Origin: Brevibacillus fortis
Lineage (GTDB): Bacteria; Bacillota; Bacilli; Brevibacillales; Brevibacillaceae
Reading direction: 5' to 3'
Assembly (NCBI RefSeq): GCF_003013395.1
Contig: NZ_PXZM01000028.1
Span: 1-48,750 of the forward strand
DNA length: 48,750 nucleotides
Below are positions 1-8,640 of the stretch, piece after piece. The first letter of the stretch is position 1; each line of letters begins with the position of its first letter. The position numbers and the translations under genes are program-made. The notes beneath the pieces are model-generated. The model searched no databases. It worked only from the letters and a program-made list of their open reading frames with translations, and had not been told where the DNA came from.

Positions 1-1
1 C

Positions 2-103
2 ACATGTCTGGAAGGAGACCGCCCGAACGAAGAGAGGATACAGGCGACTGGAAGACATGTGCTAGGGCTATCCCAACCGATTGAGGGGAAACAAAATTTT
101 TAA
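2..103 (+). CDS. possible 3' end of an upstream gene
   Basis: One frame stays open from the window edge to a TAA at 101-103 (33 sense codons). It could be the C-terminus of a gene that begins outside the window, perhaps a regulator or another member of the sugar-transport cluster. The fragment is too short to show a family, and a second frame is open almost as long (stop near 84). The segment also carries an 8-bp inverted repeat, CACATGTC at 1-8 and GACATGTG at 54-61, which could be a hairpin or operator. The remaining bases up to 146 hold an A/T-rich stretch and the ribosome binding site of the next gene. Confidence 0.25.
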   Translation, partial: TCLEGDRPNEERIQATGRHVLGLSQPIEGKQNF

Positions 104-146
104 TCTTGTTATCTGTTTTTAAAGAGAAAAAGGGGGAACATTTGCG

Positions 147-1166
147 ATGAAAAAGAAACTGGGATTACTGACTTCACTTGTTGTGGCTGCGTCCGTTCTC
201 GTTACAGCATGCGGCGGAGGAACAAGCACCGGAACCGGTAGCACGAACCAGCCGGGTGGGGAGAACGCGAAGAGAATCGCATTGATCATGCGTCAAAACG
301 TAGGGACATTCTCCGCACAATACATCAATGGCGTGAAGACAGAGGTGGAGAAAAACGGCGGCGAGTTGACCGTATTCAACGCAGATACGGATCTGGTAAA
401 AATGGCGTCCAACCTCGATGCGGCTGTGAACCAAAAGTTTGATGGCATTCTGATCGACCATGGTACGGCGGAAGCGTTGCAGCAGGGTACACAAAAGGCT
501 GTGGATAAAAAAATCCCGGTCGTCCTGTTTGATACAGACATTAACATTCCAGGAGTGCCAGTTGTGGCGCAAGATGACAACAAGTTGGCAGAGCTGAGCC
601 TCGAGAAGCTAGCTGCAGATACAAACGGTAAAGGAAGCATCGTAAAAATTTGGGTAGCGGGCTTCGCGCCTATGGAAAAACGCCAAGTCACGTATGCAGC
701 TTTCCAGAAGAAATACCCGGACATCAAAGAGATCGCGGCATTCGGTTCTGCCACCAACAATACGGCACTCGATACGCAAACGCAGATGGAAGCGATTTTG
801 AAAAAGTATCCGAACAAAGGCGACATCACAGCAGTATGGGCGGCTTGGGATGAATTTGCCAAAGGGGCGACGCGTGCCATCCAGCAAGCAGGGCGTACGG
901 AAATCAAAGTATACTCCATCGATTTGAGCGATGAGGATCTGCAAATGATTCAGACGGAAAATTCTCCGTGGGCAGCAACGGCAGCGGTAGACCCATCCAA
1001 TATCGGACGCATTCATGCCCAAACCGTGTTCCAAAAAATCAAAGGCGAGCAAGTGCCAGACAACGTGAAGCTGAATCCAGTGCTGGTGAAACAGGAAGAC
1101 CTGCCGAAGGATAAGAAAGTAACGATGGGCGACCTGTCCCAATACGTACAAGAGTGGGGCAAGTAA
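147..1166 (+). CDS. sugar ABC transporter substrate-binding lipoprotein
   Basis: This 339-residue protein is the extracellular solute receptor of a carbohydrate-type ABC importer, of the periplasmic-binding-protein fold related to RbsB (Peripla_BP_4). Residues 1-22 form a lipoprotein signal: three lysines, a hydrophobic core and the lipobox VTAC with the lipidated Cys at residue 22, followed by a Gly/Ser/Thr-rich linker. The mature domain has the usual two-lobe pattern, with IALIMRQNVGTF at the first strand, the DGILIDHG segment and a VWAAWDEFAKGA hinge region. The ATG is preceded by AGGGGGAA. An intrinsic terminator separates it from the ATPase gene, which usually gives excess receptor over membrane components. 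The substrate cannot be read from sequence; the downstream glycerate kinase hints at a sugar-acid-related compound, which is inference. Confidence 0.9.
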   Translation: MKKKLGLLTSLVVAASVLVTACGGGTSTGTGSTNQPGGENAKRIALIMRQNVGTFSAQYINGVKTEVEKNGGELTVFNADTDLVKMASNLDAAVNQKFDGILIDHGTAEALQQGTQKAVDKKIPVVLFDTDINIPGVPVVAQDDNKLAELSLEKLAADTNGKGSIVKIWVAGFAPMEKRQVTYAAFQKKYPDIKEIAAFGSATNNTALDTQTQMEAILKKYPNKGDITAVWAAWDEFAKGATRAIQQAGRTEIKVYSIDLSDEDLQMIQTENSPWAATAAVDPSNIGRIHAQTVFQKIKGEQVPDNVKLNPVLVKQEDLPKDKKVTMGDLSQYVQEWGK

Positions 1167-1183
1167 GAACCAAATTGGCTTTT

Positions 1184-1216
1184 CCCGTTGATTCGTATCC
1201 GTCAACGGGATTTTTC
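1184..1216 (+). terminator. intercistronic terminator/attenuator
   Basis: CCCGTTGA at 1184-1191 pairs perfectly with TCAACGGG at 1202-1209 and is followed by ATTTTT. Lying between the binding-protein and ATPase genes, it probably allows partial read-through so that the receptor is made in excess. Confidence 0.8.
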
Positions 1217-1259
1217 CTTATAGAGGTTGGAACACGCAGGTAAACAGGAGGTGTGAAAA

Positions 1260-2750
1260 ATGTCCACATTGCAGATGAAAGGGATAGCGAAGCAGTTTTC
1301 TGGGGTTCCTGCCCTGCGATCCGTCGATTTTGAGGTGCGCGCAGGAGAGGTTCACGCACTGCTCGGTGCCAATGGCGCAGGTAAGAGTACCCTGATGAAA
1401 ATTCTCACGGGAGCGTATCAGGCAGATGGCGGTACGATCACCATCGATGGCGAGACCGTGTCGATCCAATCACCGCAGGACGCTAAAGCACTGGGCATCC
1501 AATGCGTGTATCAAGAAGTGGACACCGCCTTGATCCCGTATTTGAGCGTCGCCGAAAATATTTTGCTCGACCAGCTCGTCCAAACAAAAACCAAGGGACT
1601 GATCAACTGGCAGAGCTTGTACAACGAATCGGAGCAGATTTTACAAAGCTTCGGCTTTTCCATTCCGGTGAGGATGCTCGTCGAAGAATGTACGCTGTCG
1701 GAAAAGCAATTGATTTTGATTGCACGGGCTACCGTTCAAAAGGCGAAGTACGTCATTTTCGATGAACCGACAGCGCCGTTGAGCACAAAGGAGAGCGAGC
1801 GGCTGTTTCACATTATTGCCCAGCTGAAAAAAGCAGGAGTCGGGATCATTTACATTTCCCACAGGCTGCCGGAAATTTTTGAAATCTGTGATCGGATCAC
1901 GATTATGCGGGATGGTCAGCATGTCGTGACCACAGAGACGGCGAAGACCAATATGGACGAAGTGATCGCGAACATGCTGGGCAAAAGCTTCGACGAGGAG
2001 TTCCCGAAGATGGAAGTGCCGATTGGCGAAACGATTTTTGAGGCGTCAGGAGTTGCTGGCGGCAAAGTACGCGGCGTCGACCTGCATGTTCGCGAGGGAG
2101 AGATTGTGGGCGTCGTCGGTCTGGTTGGGGCAGGGAAGACTGAGCTTGCCCGCTTGCTCTTCGGTGCAGATGAGGCAAAGGCTGGAGCCATTCGATTACA
2201 TGGAACACGTATCGAACTGCGCTCGCCCAAAGACGCCGTCGATGCAGGAATCGTGCTCGTCCCGGAGGAGAGGCGCAAGGAAGGGATTTTCGTCGAGGAG
2301 TCTGTGCAGAACAACCTGTCTGTTGCCTCACTTAAAAAGAAGTCCTGGCTCGGTTTTATCAAAAGAGGGGTGGAAGCGGCCAATGCAAGAGAGCTCGTGC
2401 AGCGCCTTGGTGTAAAAACAGCCGATATCAAGCAGCTGGTCGGTTTTCTCAGCGGCGGAAACCAGCAAAAAGTCGCAATCGGCAAATGGCTGGATACAAA
2501 CGCTCACCTCTTCATGTTTGACGAGCCAACAAAAGGGGTGGACATCGGCGCGAAAAGCGATATTTACCGCCTGATCGGAAATCTTGCCGAGCAAAAAAAG
2601 GGCGTCCTGTATTTTTCCTGCGAGTTCCAGGAAGTTATCGGGATCGCAGACCGGATTCTCGTCATGTTCGAAGGCAAGATCGTGAAGCAACTGAGTCGCG
2701 AGGAAGCAACACAAGAACGGATTATGTATTACGCAAGCGGAGGTGAGTGA
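1260..2750 (+). CDS. sugar ABC transporter, double ATP-binding protein (RbsA/MglA type)
   Basis: This 496-residue protein has two fused nucleotide-binding domains, the normal architecture for ribose/galactose-type importers. The first domain has Walker A GANGAGKST at residues 36-44 and a Walker B of the form YVIFDEPT, with a degenerate signature (LSEKQ). The second has Walker A GLVGAGKT, the full signature LSGGNQQK, and Walker B LFMFDEPTKGVD. A degenerate first site is common in this family. It energises the permease encoded immediately downstream. The start has a good GGAGGTG ribosome binding site 7-8 bases upstream. The substrate is undetermined. Confidence 0.92.
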   Translation: MSTLQMKGIAKQFSGVPALRSVDFEVRAGEVHALLGANGAGKSTLMKILTGAYQADGGTITIDGETVSIQSPQDAKALGIQCVYQEVDTALIPYLSVAENILLDQLVQTKTKGLINWQSLYNESEQILQSFGFSIPVRMLVEECTLSEKQLILIARATVQKAKYVIFDEPTAPLSTKESERLFHIIAQLKKAGVGIIYISHRLPEIFEICDRITIMRDGQHVVTTETAKTNMDEVIANMLGKSFDEEFPKMEVPIGETIFEASGVAGGKVRGVDLHVREGEIVGVVGLVGAGKTELARLLFGADEAKAGAIRLHGTRIELRSPKDAVDAGIVLVPEERRKEGIFVEESVQNNLSVASLKKKSWLGFIKRGVEAANARELVQRLGVKTADIKQLVGFLSGGNQQKVAIGKWLDTNAHLFMFDEPTKGVDIGAKSDIYRLIGNLAEQKKGVLYFSCEFQEVIGIADRILVMFEGKIVKQLSREEATQERIMYYASGGE

Positions 2751-2751
2751 C

Positions 2752-3750
2752 GTGGCAGATAAAAAGTTTAGCTTATTTGATTTTGTTTATAAATACGGAA
2801 CGGTTGCAGTCATCGTCATTGTCATGTTGTTATTCAGTTTGACCAACCCGTATTTCTTCACGTACGACAACTTGACGGACATTCTTCGCTCCATCTCGAT
2901 TGTGACATTTGTAGCGATTGGTGTTACGTTCTCCCTGATTGTCGGAGGCTTTGACTTGTCTGTAGGATCGACGGTTTCGTTGACCACAGTCGTTGCTGCT
3001 TCGATGATGGTTTGGTACGAACAAGGAGTTTTCACGACACTGCTTGTCCCGATTGTACTCAGCTTGCTTGTCGGGCTGGTCAATGCCTTCCTGGTCGTGA
3101 AAATCCGCATTCCTGATTTGCTGGCTACGCTGGCGATGCTCTACATCGTAAACGGCATTCATATGACGTATTCCCAAGGCTACTCGATCTATGCAAATAT
3201 GCCGATGCAGGATGGCTCGCAAGCTCCGGGAAAATTTCAGGAATGGTTCCTCTGGCTGGGCCAGGGAGAAATTCTCTCCGTTCCTGTTCCCGTTATCCTG
3301 ACCTTTTTACTCGTGGCGATCACGCATGTGTACTTGACCTATACGAGGCAGGGGCGGATGCTGTACATGACAGGCGGCAATTTGGAAGCAGCCCGTCTGT
3401 CGGGGATTCCTGTGAATCGCTATCGTACCTTGGCTTATGTACTCTCCGCTCTTTTTGCAGGCTTGGGCGGGATGCTCTTGGCAGCGCGGATCGGTACCGG
3501 GCAGGTGAGTAGCGGCGGCTCCATGCTGATGGATGCCGTAGCGGCTGCTTTCGTAGGCTTCTCCGTATTCGGTGCAGGAAAGCCAAACGTATTCGGTACA
3601 TTTGTGGGAGCCATCCTGATCGGGGTACTGCTCAACGGCATGACGATGCTCAATCTGCCGTATTACGCTTATGATATTGTGAAAGGAACGGTATTGGCGC
3701 TCGCATTGGCTGTAACCTACTATCAGCTGCGCAGAAAACGAAACGCTTAG
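2752..3750 (+). CDS. sugar ABC transporter permease (RbsC type)
   Basis: About 332 residues with eight to ten hydrophobic segments, typical of BPD_transp_2 permeases such as RbsC. The family hallmark GxxFDLSVGS (here GGFDLSVGS, about residues 65-73) and the later cytoplasmic loop GGN-x-EAARLSGI that contacts the ATPase are both visible. An upstream in-frame GTG at 2743 overlaps the GGAGG at 2739-2743, so I prefer the GTG at 2752, which has an 8-base spacing and starts one base after the ATPase stop codon. The three genes form a complete importer. Confidence 0.9.
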   Translation: MADKKFSLFDFVYKYGTVAVIVIVMLLFSLTNPYFFTYDNLTDILRSISIVTFVAIGVTFSLIVGGFDLSVGSTVSLTTVVAASMMVWYEQGVFTTLLVPIVLSLLVGLVNAFLVVKIRIPDLLATLAMLYIVNGIHMTYSQGYSIYANMPMQDGSQAPGKFQEWFLWLGQGEILSVPVPVILTFLLVAITHVYLTYTRQGRMLYMTGGNLEAARLSGIPVNRYRTLAYVLSALFAGLGGMLLAARIGTGQVSSGGSMLMDAVAAAFVGFSVFGAGKPNVFGTFVGAILIGVLLNGMTMLNLPYYAYDIVKGTVLALALAVTYYQLRRKRNA

Positions 3751-3894
3751 AATCGTAACGTTCTTCTTGCTTATCTCTCACCAATTTCTCATCTTCCTAT
3801 TATTCCCTTCTCTTTTTTGAAGCTTAGTATTGGTCTTACTCAAGTGAGACAAATGCGAAAGCAAATTCAAATAAAGAGAAGGGATGTTGTTTTT

Positions 3895-5079
3895 ATGCGT
3901 ATACTCGTTGTGCCTTCGGGCTTTAAGGAAAGTTTAGATGCCGAGCAAGCAGCAGAGTGCATGAAAGAAGGAATTCTGCGTGTACTCCCGCTCTCCCAAG
4001 TACAAACACTGCCGATGGTAGACGGAGGAGAAGGCTTTACAAAAGCGATTGTGAAAATTTCGAATGGCTCGATTATCGATGTAGACGTAACTGGACCCGT
4101 AGGAGAAAAGGTTCCTTCCCATTTCGGGGTGTTCGGATCAAAGGCGACAGGTCAAACGGCTGTGATTGAGATGGCGGCAGCAGCCGGACTGCGACTGGTC
4201 CCTAGAAGCTTGCGTGACCCGCGCAAAACAACGACACATGGCGTTGGTGAATTGATCAAAGCGGCGCTGGACATGGGGGCAGATCGTATTTTGCTAGGCT
4301 GCGGCGATTCCGGTACTTCCGATGGCGGGGCAGGTATGGCGCAAGCACTTGGCGCGAAATTTTTGGATGCGATCGGTCAAGAAATCCGTATTGAAGGCGG
4401 AATCTCGCTGGCAAAAGTAGCGAAAATCGACGTTTCTGGCATGGACAACAGACTCAAGCAGGTGCAAATCGATGTGGCTTGCAACTGGTTTAACAAGCTT
4501 TGTGGGGAAAACGGGGTCGCTCGCGTGTTTGGCCCGCAAAAGGGAGCGACGCCTGAGCAAGTCGTTGAGTTGGAAGAAGCACTCGAACAATTCGCGGCGA
4601 TCATCGAAAGGGATTTTGGTAGCGACGTCAGAGAAATGCCGGGCAGTGGTGCATCGGGCGGCTTGGGTGCTGGACTACATGCGCTCGCTGGTGCGAATCT
4701 GTATCCGCGCTACGACATCATCATGAAGTACATTGATTTGGATCGCATGCTCCAGGAGACAGACCTTGTGTTTACGGCGGAAGGAAGCATTGATTTTCAA
4801 ACACCGCGAGGAAAAATTCCAGTGGAAGTGGCGAAGCGGGCGAAAAAGCATGCCTTGCCGGTAGTGGCTTTGGTTGGAACCGTTGGCAAAGGTGCCCGAC
4901 TCAATTACGAGCACGGAATTGATGCGTACACGAGTATTTTGCCGATGCCGTCTACGTTGGAAGAAGCGTTCATGCATGCGCAGAAATGGCTGACCGATTG
5001 CTCGGAAAGCTTCATGAGAACCATCATGGTAGGCCTGCAGCTCGCAAATCGTTTAATGGCAAAGGAGCAAGTATCGTGA
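3895..5079 (+). CDS. glycerate kinase (GlxK/GarK type)
   Basis: A 394-residue protein of the type-2 glycerate kinase family, which phosphorylates D-glycerate with ATP (family members yield 2-phosphoglycerate), feeding glycolysis. The N-terminus MRILVVPSGFKESL, the segment LPMVDGGEGFT, the motif GCGDSGTSDGGAGMAQALG and the conserved SGASGGLGAG and TAEGSIDFQT motifs are characteristic. The frame is open to an upstream TTG at 3817, but the ATG at 3895 begins exactly at the conserved N-terminus. The 3' end overlaps the start of the carrier gene (GTGA), so the two are translationally coupled. The 144 bases before it hold no clear terminator or promoter, so it may be cotranscribed with the importer. 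Confidence 0.9.
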   Translation: MRILVVPSGFKESLDAEQAAECMKEGILRVLPLSQVQTLPMVDGGEGFTKAIVKISNGSIIDVDVTGPVGEKVPSHFGVFGSKATGQTAVIEMAAAAGLRLVPRSLRDPRKTTTHGVGELIKAALDMGADRILLGCGDSGTSDGGAGMAQALGAKFLDAIGQEIRIEGGISLAKVAKIDVSGMDNRLKQVQIDVACNWFNKLCGENGVARVFGPQKGATPEQVVELEEALEQFAAIIERDFGSDVREMPGSGASGGLGAGLHALAGANLYPRYDIIMKYIDLDRMLQETDLVFTAEGSIDFQTPRGKIPVEVAKRAKKHALPVVALVGTVGKGARLNYEHGIDAYTSILPMPSTLEEAFMHAQKWLTDCSESFMRTIMVGLQLANRLMAKEQVS

Positions 5080-6476
5080 TTGCACAGATTGTCGCAAAGG
5101 AGAGACCTGTCTGGGTCCTTCCGATTGTCCTGATTATGGTCGTTGAATTACTGCTCATGCTGCCGTCTTCCCTGACCTTTGAAGCCAAATGGAGCTTGTT
5201 CTGCTTCTGTGTCGCCGTGATCCTGTGGACGACAACCTCGCTGAACTCCGCCTATGTAGCGATTGGCTCTGTATTACTCCTCGTCGTGACAGGAACGGCT
5301 GACCAGGAAATTTTGTTCGACTCGCTGGCCTCCGATGTCATTTGGTTAATGATTGGCTCGTTCATCCTTGGCGGTGCGCTTCAAGTGACCGGCTTGGCAG
5401 GCAAACTCACAGATTTGGTCGTGAGCCGCGCGAAGAATGTAAAAAGCTTGTTTTGGCTCTTGACGGTCGTCGCTCAATTTCTCGCTTTCTTTATCCCGTC
5501 TACTTCTGGACGCGCAGCGGTGCTACTGCCTGTTTTCCACTCGCTGACCTCAGAAATCGGGAACAAACAAATTACGAAAGCCATGGCGATCCTGATTCCG
5601 ACGATTATTTTAGTATCGACGAGCTCCACCTTGATCGGAGCGGGCTCCCATTTTATCGCACTCGATATGCTGAAGGAGTTCAATGGGGAAGGGATTAGCT
5701 TTGCGGAATGGCTGTTGTGGGGATTACCTTTCGGGGTAGTGGCCAGCATCGTTACTTGCCGGATTGTTCTGGCTCTGTTTCTCACTAAAGAAGAAATGCA
5801 GCGCCCACTCGCGAGCAAAAAGCTCTCCCTTACCTTGTCCCGCAACGAAAAATATACGGTAGCCGTGATCGGGGCGATGGTCATCTTCTGGCTGACAGAG
5901 CGTTTTCACGGAATCGAGATTGCTACCACGACAGTCGTCGGCGCCTTTCTTTTGACACTGCCGAATGTAGGGGTCATGAAATGGAAGGATGGCGTACAGT
6001 CTGTCTCGTGGAACCTGATTCTGTTTGTGGGGGCAGCCATTGCACTCGGTAAGTCGTTGTTGGAGAGCGGTGCGGCAGAATGGATCATGAAGAAGCTGTT
6101 CTCGATTACCGAGCAGATGGAAGGGGAATCGTCGTTGTTGATCATCGTCGTCATCACGCTGCTTACGCTGACATCGCATCTGTACATTACTTCGCACACG
6201 ACAAGAGCTGTCATTCTTGTTCCCCCGCTTCTTTACTTTGCGAGTAGCCTTGATTTGAATGAAGTGACCGTTCTGTTCGTAGGGATCGTCGGCATGAACT
6301 ACTGCCTCACCTTCCCTGTCAGCTCCAAAGCATTGCTCATGTTCCAGGAAAGCGGTAAGGAAACCTTTTTGCCTAAGGATTTGCTGCGATTGAGCTTGTA
6401 TGCAGGTGCGGCCCACGCGATACTGATGGTTGTCTTTTATTACGCGTACTGGCAGTGGGTGGGGTTATCGATATAA
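5076..6476 (+). CDS. SLC13/DASS-family anion:cation symporter
   Basis: A 466-residue multi-spanning membrane protein of the divalent-anion/sodium symporter or citrate-transporter superfamily. Two pseudo-repeated substrate/sodium-binding segments are visible: FFIPSTSGRAAVLLPVF near residues 136-152 and LTSHLYITSHTTRAVILVPP near residues 360-380. About eleven hydrophobic helices can be drawn. The GTG start at 5076 lies 8 bases after AAAGGAG and overlaps the kinase stop. A longer ATG-initiated frame from 4986 runs through the kinase gene in another frame and is unlikely. Coupling with glycerate kinase suggests import of glycerate or a related acid, an inference from context only. Confidence 0.82.
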   Translation: MIAQIVAKERPVWVLPIVLIMVVELLLMLPSSLTFEAKWSLFCFCVAVILWTTTSLNSAYVAIGSVLLLVVTGTADQEILFDSLASDVIWLMIGSFILGGALQVTGLAGKLTDLVVSRAKNVKSLFWLLTVVAQFLAFFIPSTSGRAAVLLPVFHSLTSEIGNKQITKAMAILIPTIILVSTSSTLIGAGSHFIALDMLKEFNGEGISFAEWLLWGLPFGVVASIVTCRIVLALFLTKEEMQRPLASKKLSLTLSRNEKYTVAVIGAMVIFWLTERFHGIEIATTTVVGAFLLTLPNVGVMKWKDGVQSVSWNLILFVGAAIALGKSLLESGAAEWIMKKLFSITEQMEGESSLLIIVVITLLTLTSHLYITSHTTRAVILVPPLLYFASSLDLNEVTVLFVGIVGMNYCLTFPVSSKALLMFQESGKETFLPKDLLRLSLYAGAAHAILMVVFYYAYWQWVGLSI

Positions 6477-6510
6477 GTGAAAAATTATATCTTTCGTACG
6501 GATTACTCTT

Positions 6511-6538
6511 TGATCCACAGCCAATATTTGCTAAACTC
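6511..6538 (+). promoter_or_regulatory. possible promoter of the response regulator operon
   Basis: TTGATC at 6511-6516 and TAAACT at 6533-6538 are separated by 16 bases, each matching the vegetative consensus at four of six positions. It lies 35 bases before the response regulator start. Confidence 0.3.
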
Positions 6539-6573
6539 ATCTGGATAATGGATGCAAGGCTTAGGAGGATTAC

Positions 6574-7260
6574 ATGTCGGAGCGAATATTAATTGTGGAA
6601 GATGAAGAGAAAATTGCTCGTGTGATTCAATTAGAGCTGGAATACGAAGGATACGAAAGCGAGATCGCCAAAACAGGGCTCGAAGCGCTGGAACAATACA
6701 ATCAAGGCGGATGGAACTTGATCTTGCTCGATGTACTGCTACCAGGTTTGTCAGGTATAGAAGTGCTTCGCCGGATTCGAGTAAAGGATTCCGCGACGCC
6801 AGTCATTTTGTTAACGGCCAGAAATGCTGTCGTGGACAAAGTAAATGGTCTCGATCAAGGCGCGAATGACTATATCACGAAGCCTTTTGAAATCGAAGAG
6901 CTGCTGGCGCGTATCCGTTCCTGCCTCCGCTTGTCCCAAATGACGAGAAAAGTGGAAGCCAGCTCCAAAGTAGAAGTAGCAGATTTAAGCCTGGATGAAA
7001 AATCGCGGGAAGTGACGAGAGGTTCCAGCCAGATCGAGCTGACGCCGCGAGAATTCGATTTGTTGCTCTATTTGATGCAGAATAAAAACCAAGTTCTGAA
7101 TCGTGAACAGATTCTTACACATGTATGGGGATTTGATTATTTCGGAGACACAAATGTCGTTGACGTGTATATCCGTTACTTGCGTAAAAAGGTGGACCAA
7201 GGGTATGAAACCCCGCTATTGCATACAGTACGAGGCGTTGGTTATATGCTGAAGGGGTAG
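6574..7260 (+). CDS. OmpR/PhoB-family response regulator
   Basis: A 228-residue two-domain regulator. The receiver domain (about residues 3-118) has the acidic pair at residues 10-11, the phosphoacceptor Asp at residue 53 in LILLDVLLPG, the conserved Thr in ILLTARN and the Lys of YITKPF. The C-terminal winged helix (about 130-226) has LTPREFDLLLYLMQN and ends in the typical LHTVRGVGYML. AGGAGG lies 5 bases before the ATG. The cognate kinase starts 4 bases downstream. Arrangement with a PepSY gene resembles the YkoG-YkoH-YkoJ group of Bacillus subtilis, so a similar envelope-sensing role is possible. Confidence 0.93.
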   Translation: MSERILIVEDEEKIARVIQLELEYEGYESEIAKTGLEALEQYNQGGWNLILLDVLLPGLSGIEVLRRIRVKDSATPVILLTARNAVVDKVNGLDQGANDYITKPFEIEELLARIRSCLRLSQMTRKVEASSKVEVADLSLDEKSREVTRGSSQIELTPREFDLLLYLMQNKNQVLNREQILTHVWGFDYFGDTNVVDVYIRYLRKKVDQGYETPLLHTVRGVGYMLKG

Positions 7261-7263
7261 ATT

Positions 7264-8628
7264 ATGAAAATCAAAAATAAAATTCATTTGTTCTCGACGG
7301 TCGCACTCTTGCTACTGTTGCTCATGGTCAACAGCTTCATTTACTTCGTGTTCTACAAAGTGACAACAGACGGGGAGCTGGATCGTCTGCAACGAGAAGT
7401 TCTGCACATCCAGAGCGGACTCAATCAGAACGGTGTGGAAAAATTCGACGCGGCTACGTTGCTGCAGCCGTATTTGCCATCGAACGGGATGATCCGTGTT
7501 ATCGATCAGCAATCACGGGCCATCGTCACGCAGGAAGTAGATAGCACGCAACCAATCCCGGCACCGAAGCCCCTCTTTGAAAGAAAAGCGAGTGACGGTG
7601 TCTTCGATGTCAACGGAGCAAAATACGCGTACGTCAAGGTCCCGATCATTTGGACGAATGGAAAAATTGTCACGCTAGAAGTCATTGAAAGTATTGCGGG
7701 TTTGCAAGAGAATTTGAGCCTGCTGCTAAACGTTCTGTTGTTTGCTTCGCTATTCGTGCTTATTCCTGCTTTTTTTGCGGGCCGCATGCTGAGCAATCTG
7801 ATTTTGCGACCAGTCAATTCGATGATTCAAACGATGGAAGCCATTCAAGCGCGCAGTATTTTTAAGAAAATACCGCTTGAGAACACGTCCAAAGATGAAT
7901 TGCATGCGTTAGGAAGTACCTTTAACAAGATGATGGATTTATTGCAGCAAAACTTCGAGAAGCAGCAGCAGTTCGTCTCAGATGCTTCCCATGAATTGAA
8001 AACGCCGCTGACCGTAGTAGAAAGCTATGCGAAGCTATTGAAGCGTTGGGGGACGAAAAAGCCGGAGGTTCTGGCAGAGTCAGTGGAAGCGATCTATTCG
8101 GAAGCTGTACGCATGAAGGATATGACCAATCAAATGCTCCTTCTCGCAAACAATAGTGCCGAATGGAATCTGGATGTCAACGAAATCGACTTGATCCCGA
8201 TGTGCCAAACGACTATCGCACAATTGACCAATGCGTATGGCAGGTCGTTTCAACTGGGTGCAAGCCACGAATCGGTTCTCGTCATGGCCGATGAACAAAA
8301 ACTAAAACAAGTGCTCGTCGTTTTACTCGACAATGCGATGAAATACAGCTCGAATGAAATCGAAGTGGGTGTAGGGATTCAAGGAGATCGCCCATTTATC
8401 TCAGTCAAGGATTACGGAATGGGGATTCCCAAGGAAGATTTGCAGCACGTCTTTGATCGTTTCTTCCGTGTAGACAAAGCCCGGAGCCGCGAAACAGGAG
8501 GCGTAGGACTGGGTCTTTCCATTGCCAAACAGATCGTCGATGCCCATCAAGGCGATATTGCACTCGATAGTGAAGAAGGGAAATGGACGCTCGTGACCGT
8601 TTTTCTGCCGGGGCAGGCTAAGAAATAG
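7264..8628 (+). CDS. sensor histidine kinase, HAMP-HisKA-HATPase
   Basis: A 454-residue membrane kinase. One helix near residues 8-30 and another near 157-180 bracket an extracellular sensor of about 125 residues with no recognisable fold. A HAMP linker follows (to about 230), then a HisKA domain with phosphorylated His at residue 243 in ASHELKTPL. The HATPase domain has the N box (LDNAMKYS), G1 (DYGMGIP) and G2 (GGVGLGLSIAK). It should phosphorylate the response regulator encoded just upstream, and a secreted PepSY protein is encoded just downstream, possibly part of the sensing complex. Confidence 0.93.
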   Translation: MKIKNKIHLFSTVALLLLLLMVNSFIYFVFYKVTTDGELDRLQREVLHIQSGLNQNGVEKFDAATLLQPYLPSNGMIRVIDQQSRAIVTQEVDSTQPIPAPKPLFERKASDGVFDVNGAKYAYVKVPIIWTNGKIVTLEVIESIAGLQENLSLLLNVLLFASLFVLIPAFFAGRMLSNLILRPVNSMIQTMEAIQARSIFKKIPLENTSKDELHALGSTFNKMMDLLQQNFEKQQQFVSDASHELKTPLTVVESYAKLLKRWGTKKPEVLAESVEAIYSEAVRMKDMTNQMLLLANNSAEWNLDVNEIDLIPMCQTTIAQLTNAYGRSFQLGASHESVLVMADEQKLKQVLVVLLDNAMKYSSNEIEVGVGIQGDRPFISVKDYGMGIPKEDLQHVFDRFFRVDKARSRETGGVGLGLSIAKQIVDAHQGDIALDSEEGKWTLVTVFLPGQAKK

Positions 8629-8640
8629 CAGGAGGTACGT

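Noticed and set aside
1..61. CACATGTC/GACATGTG inverted repeat as an operator or riboswitch end
   Set aside because: The 45-base loop and window-edge position leave no way to judge; a reading frame also runs through it.
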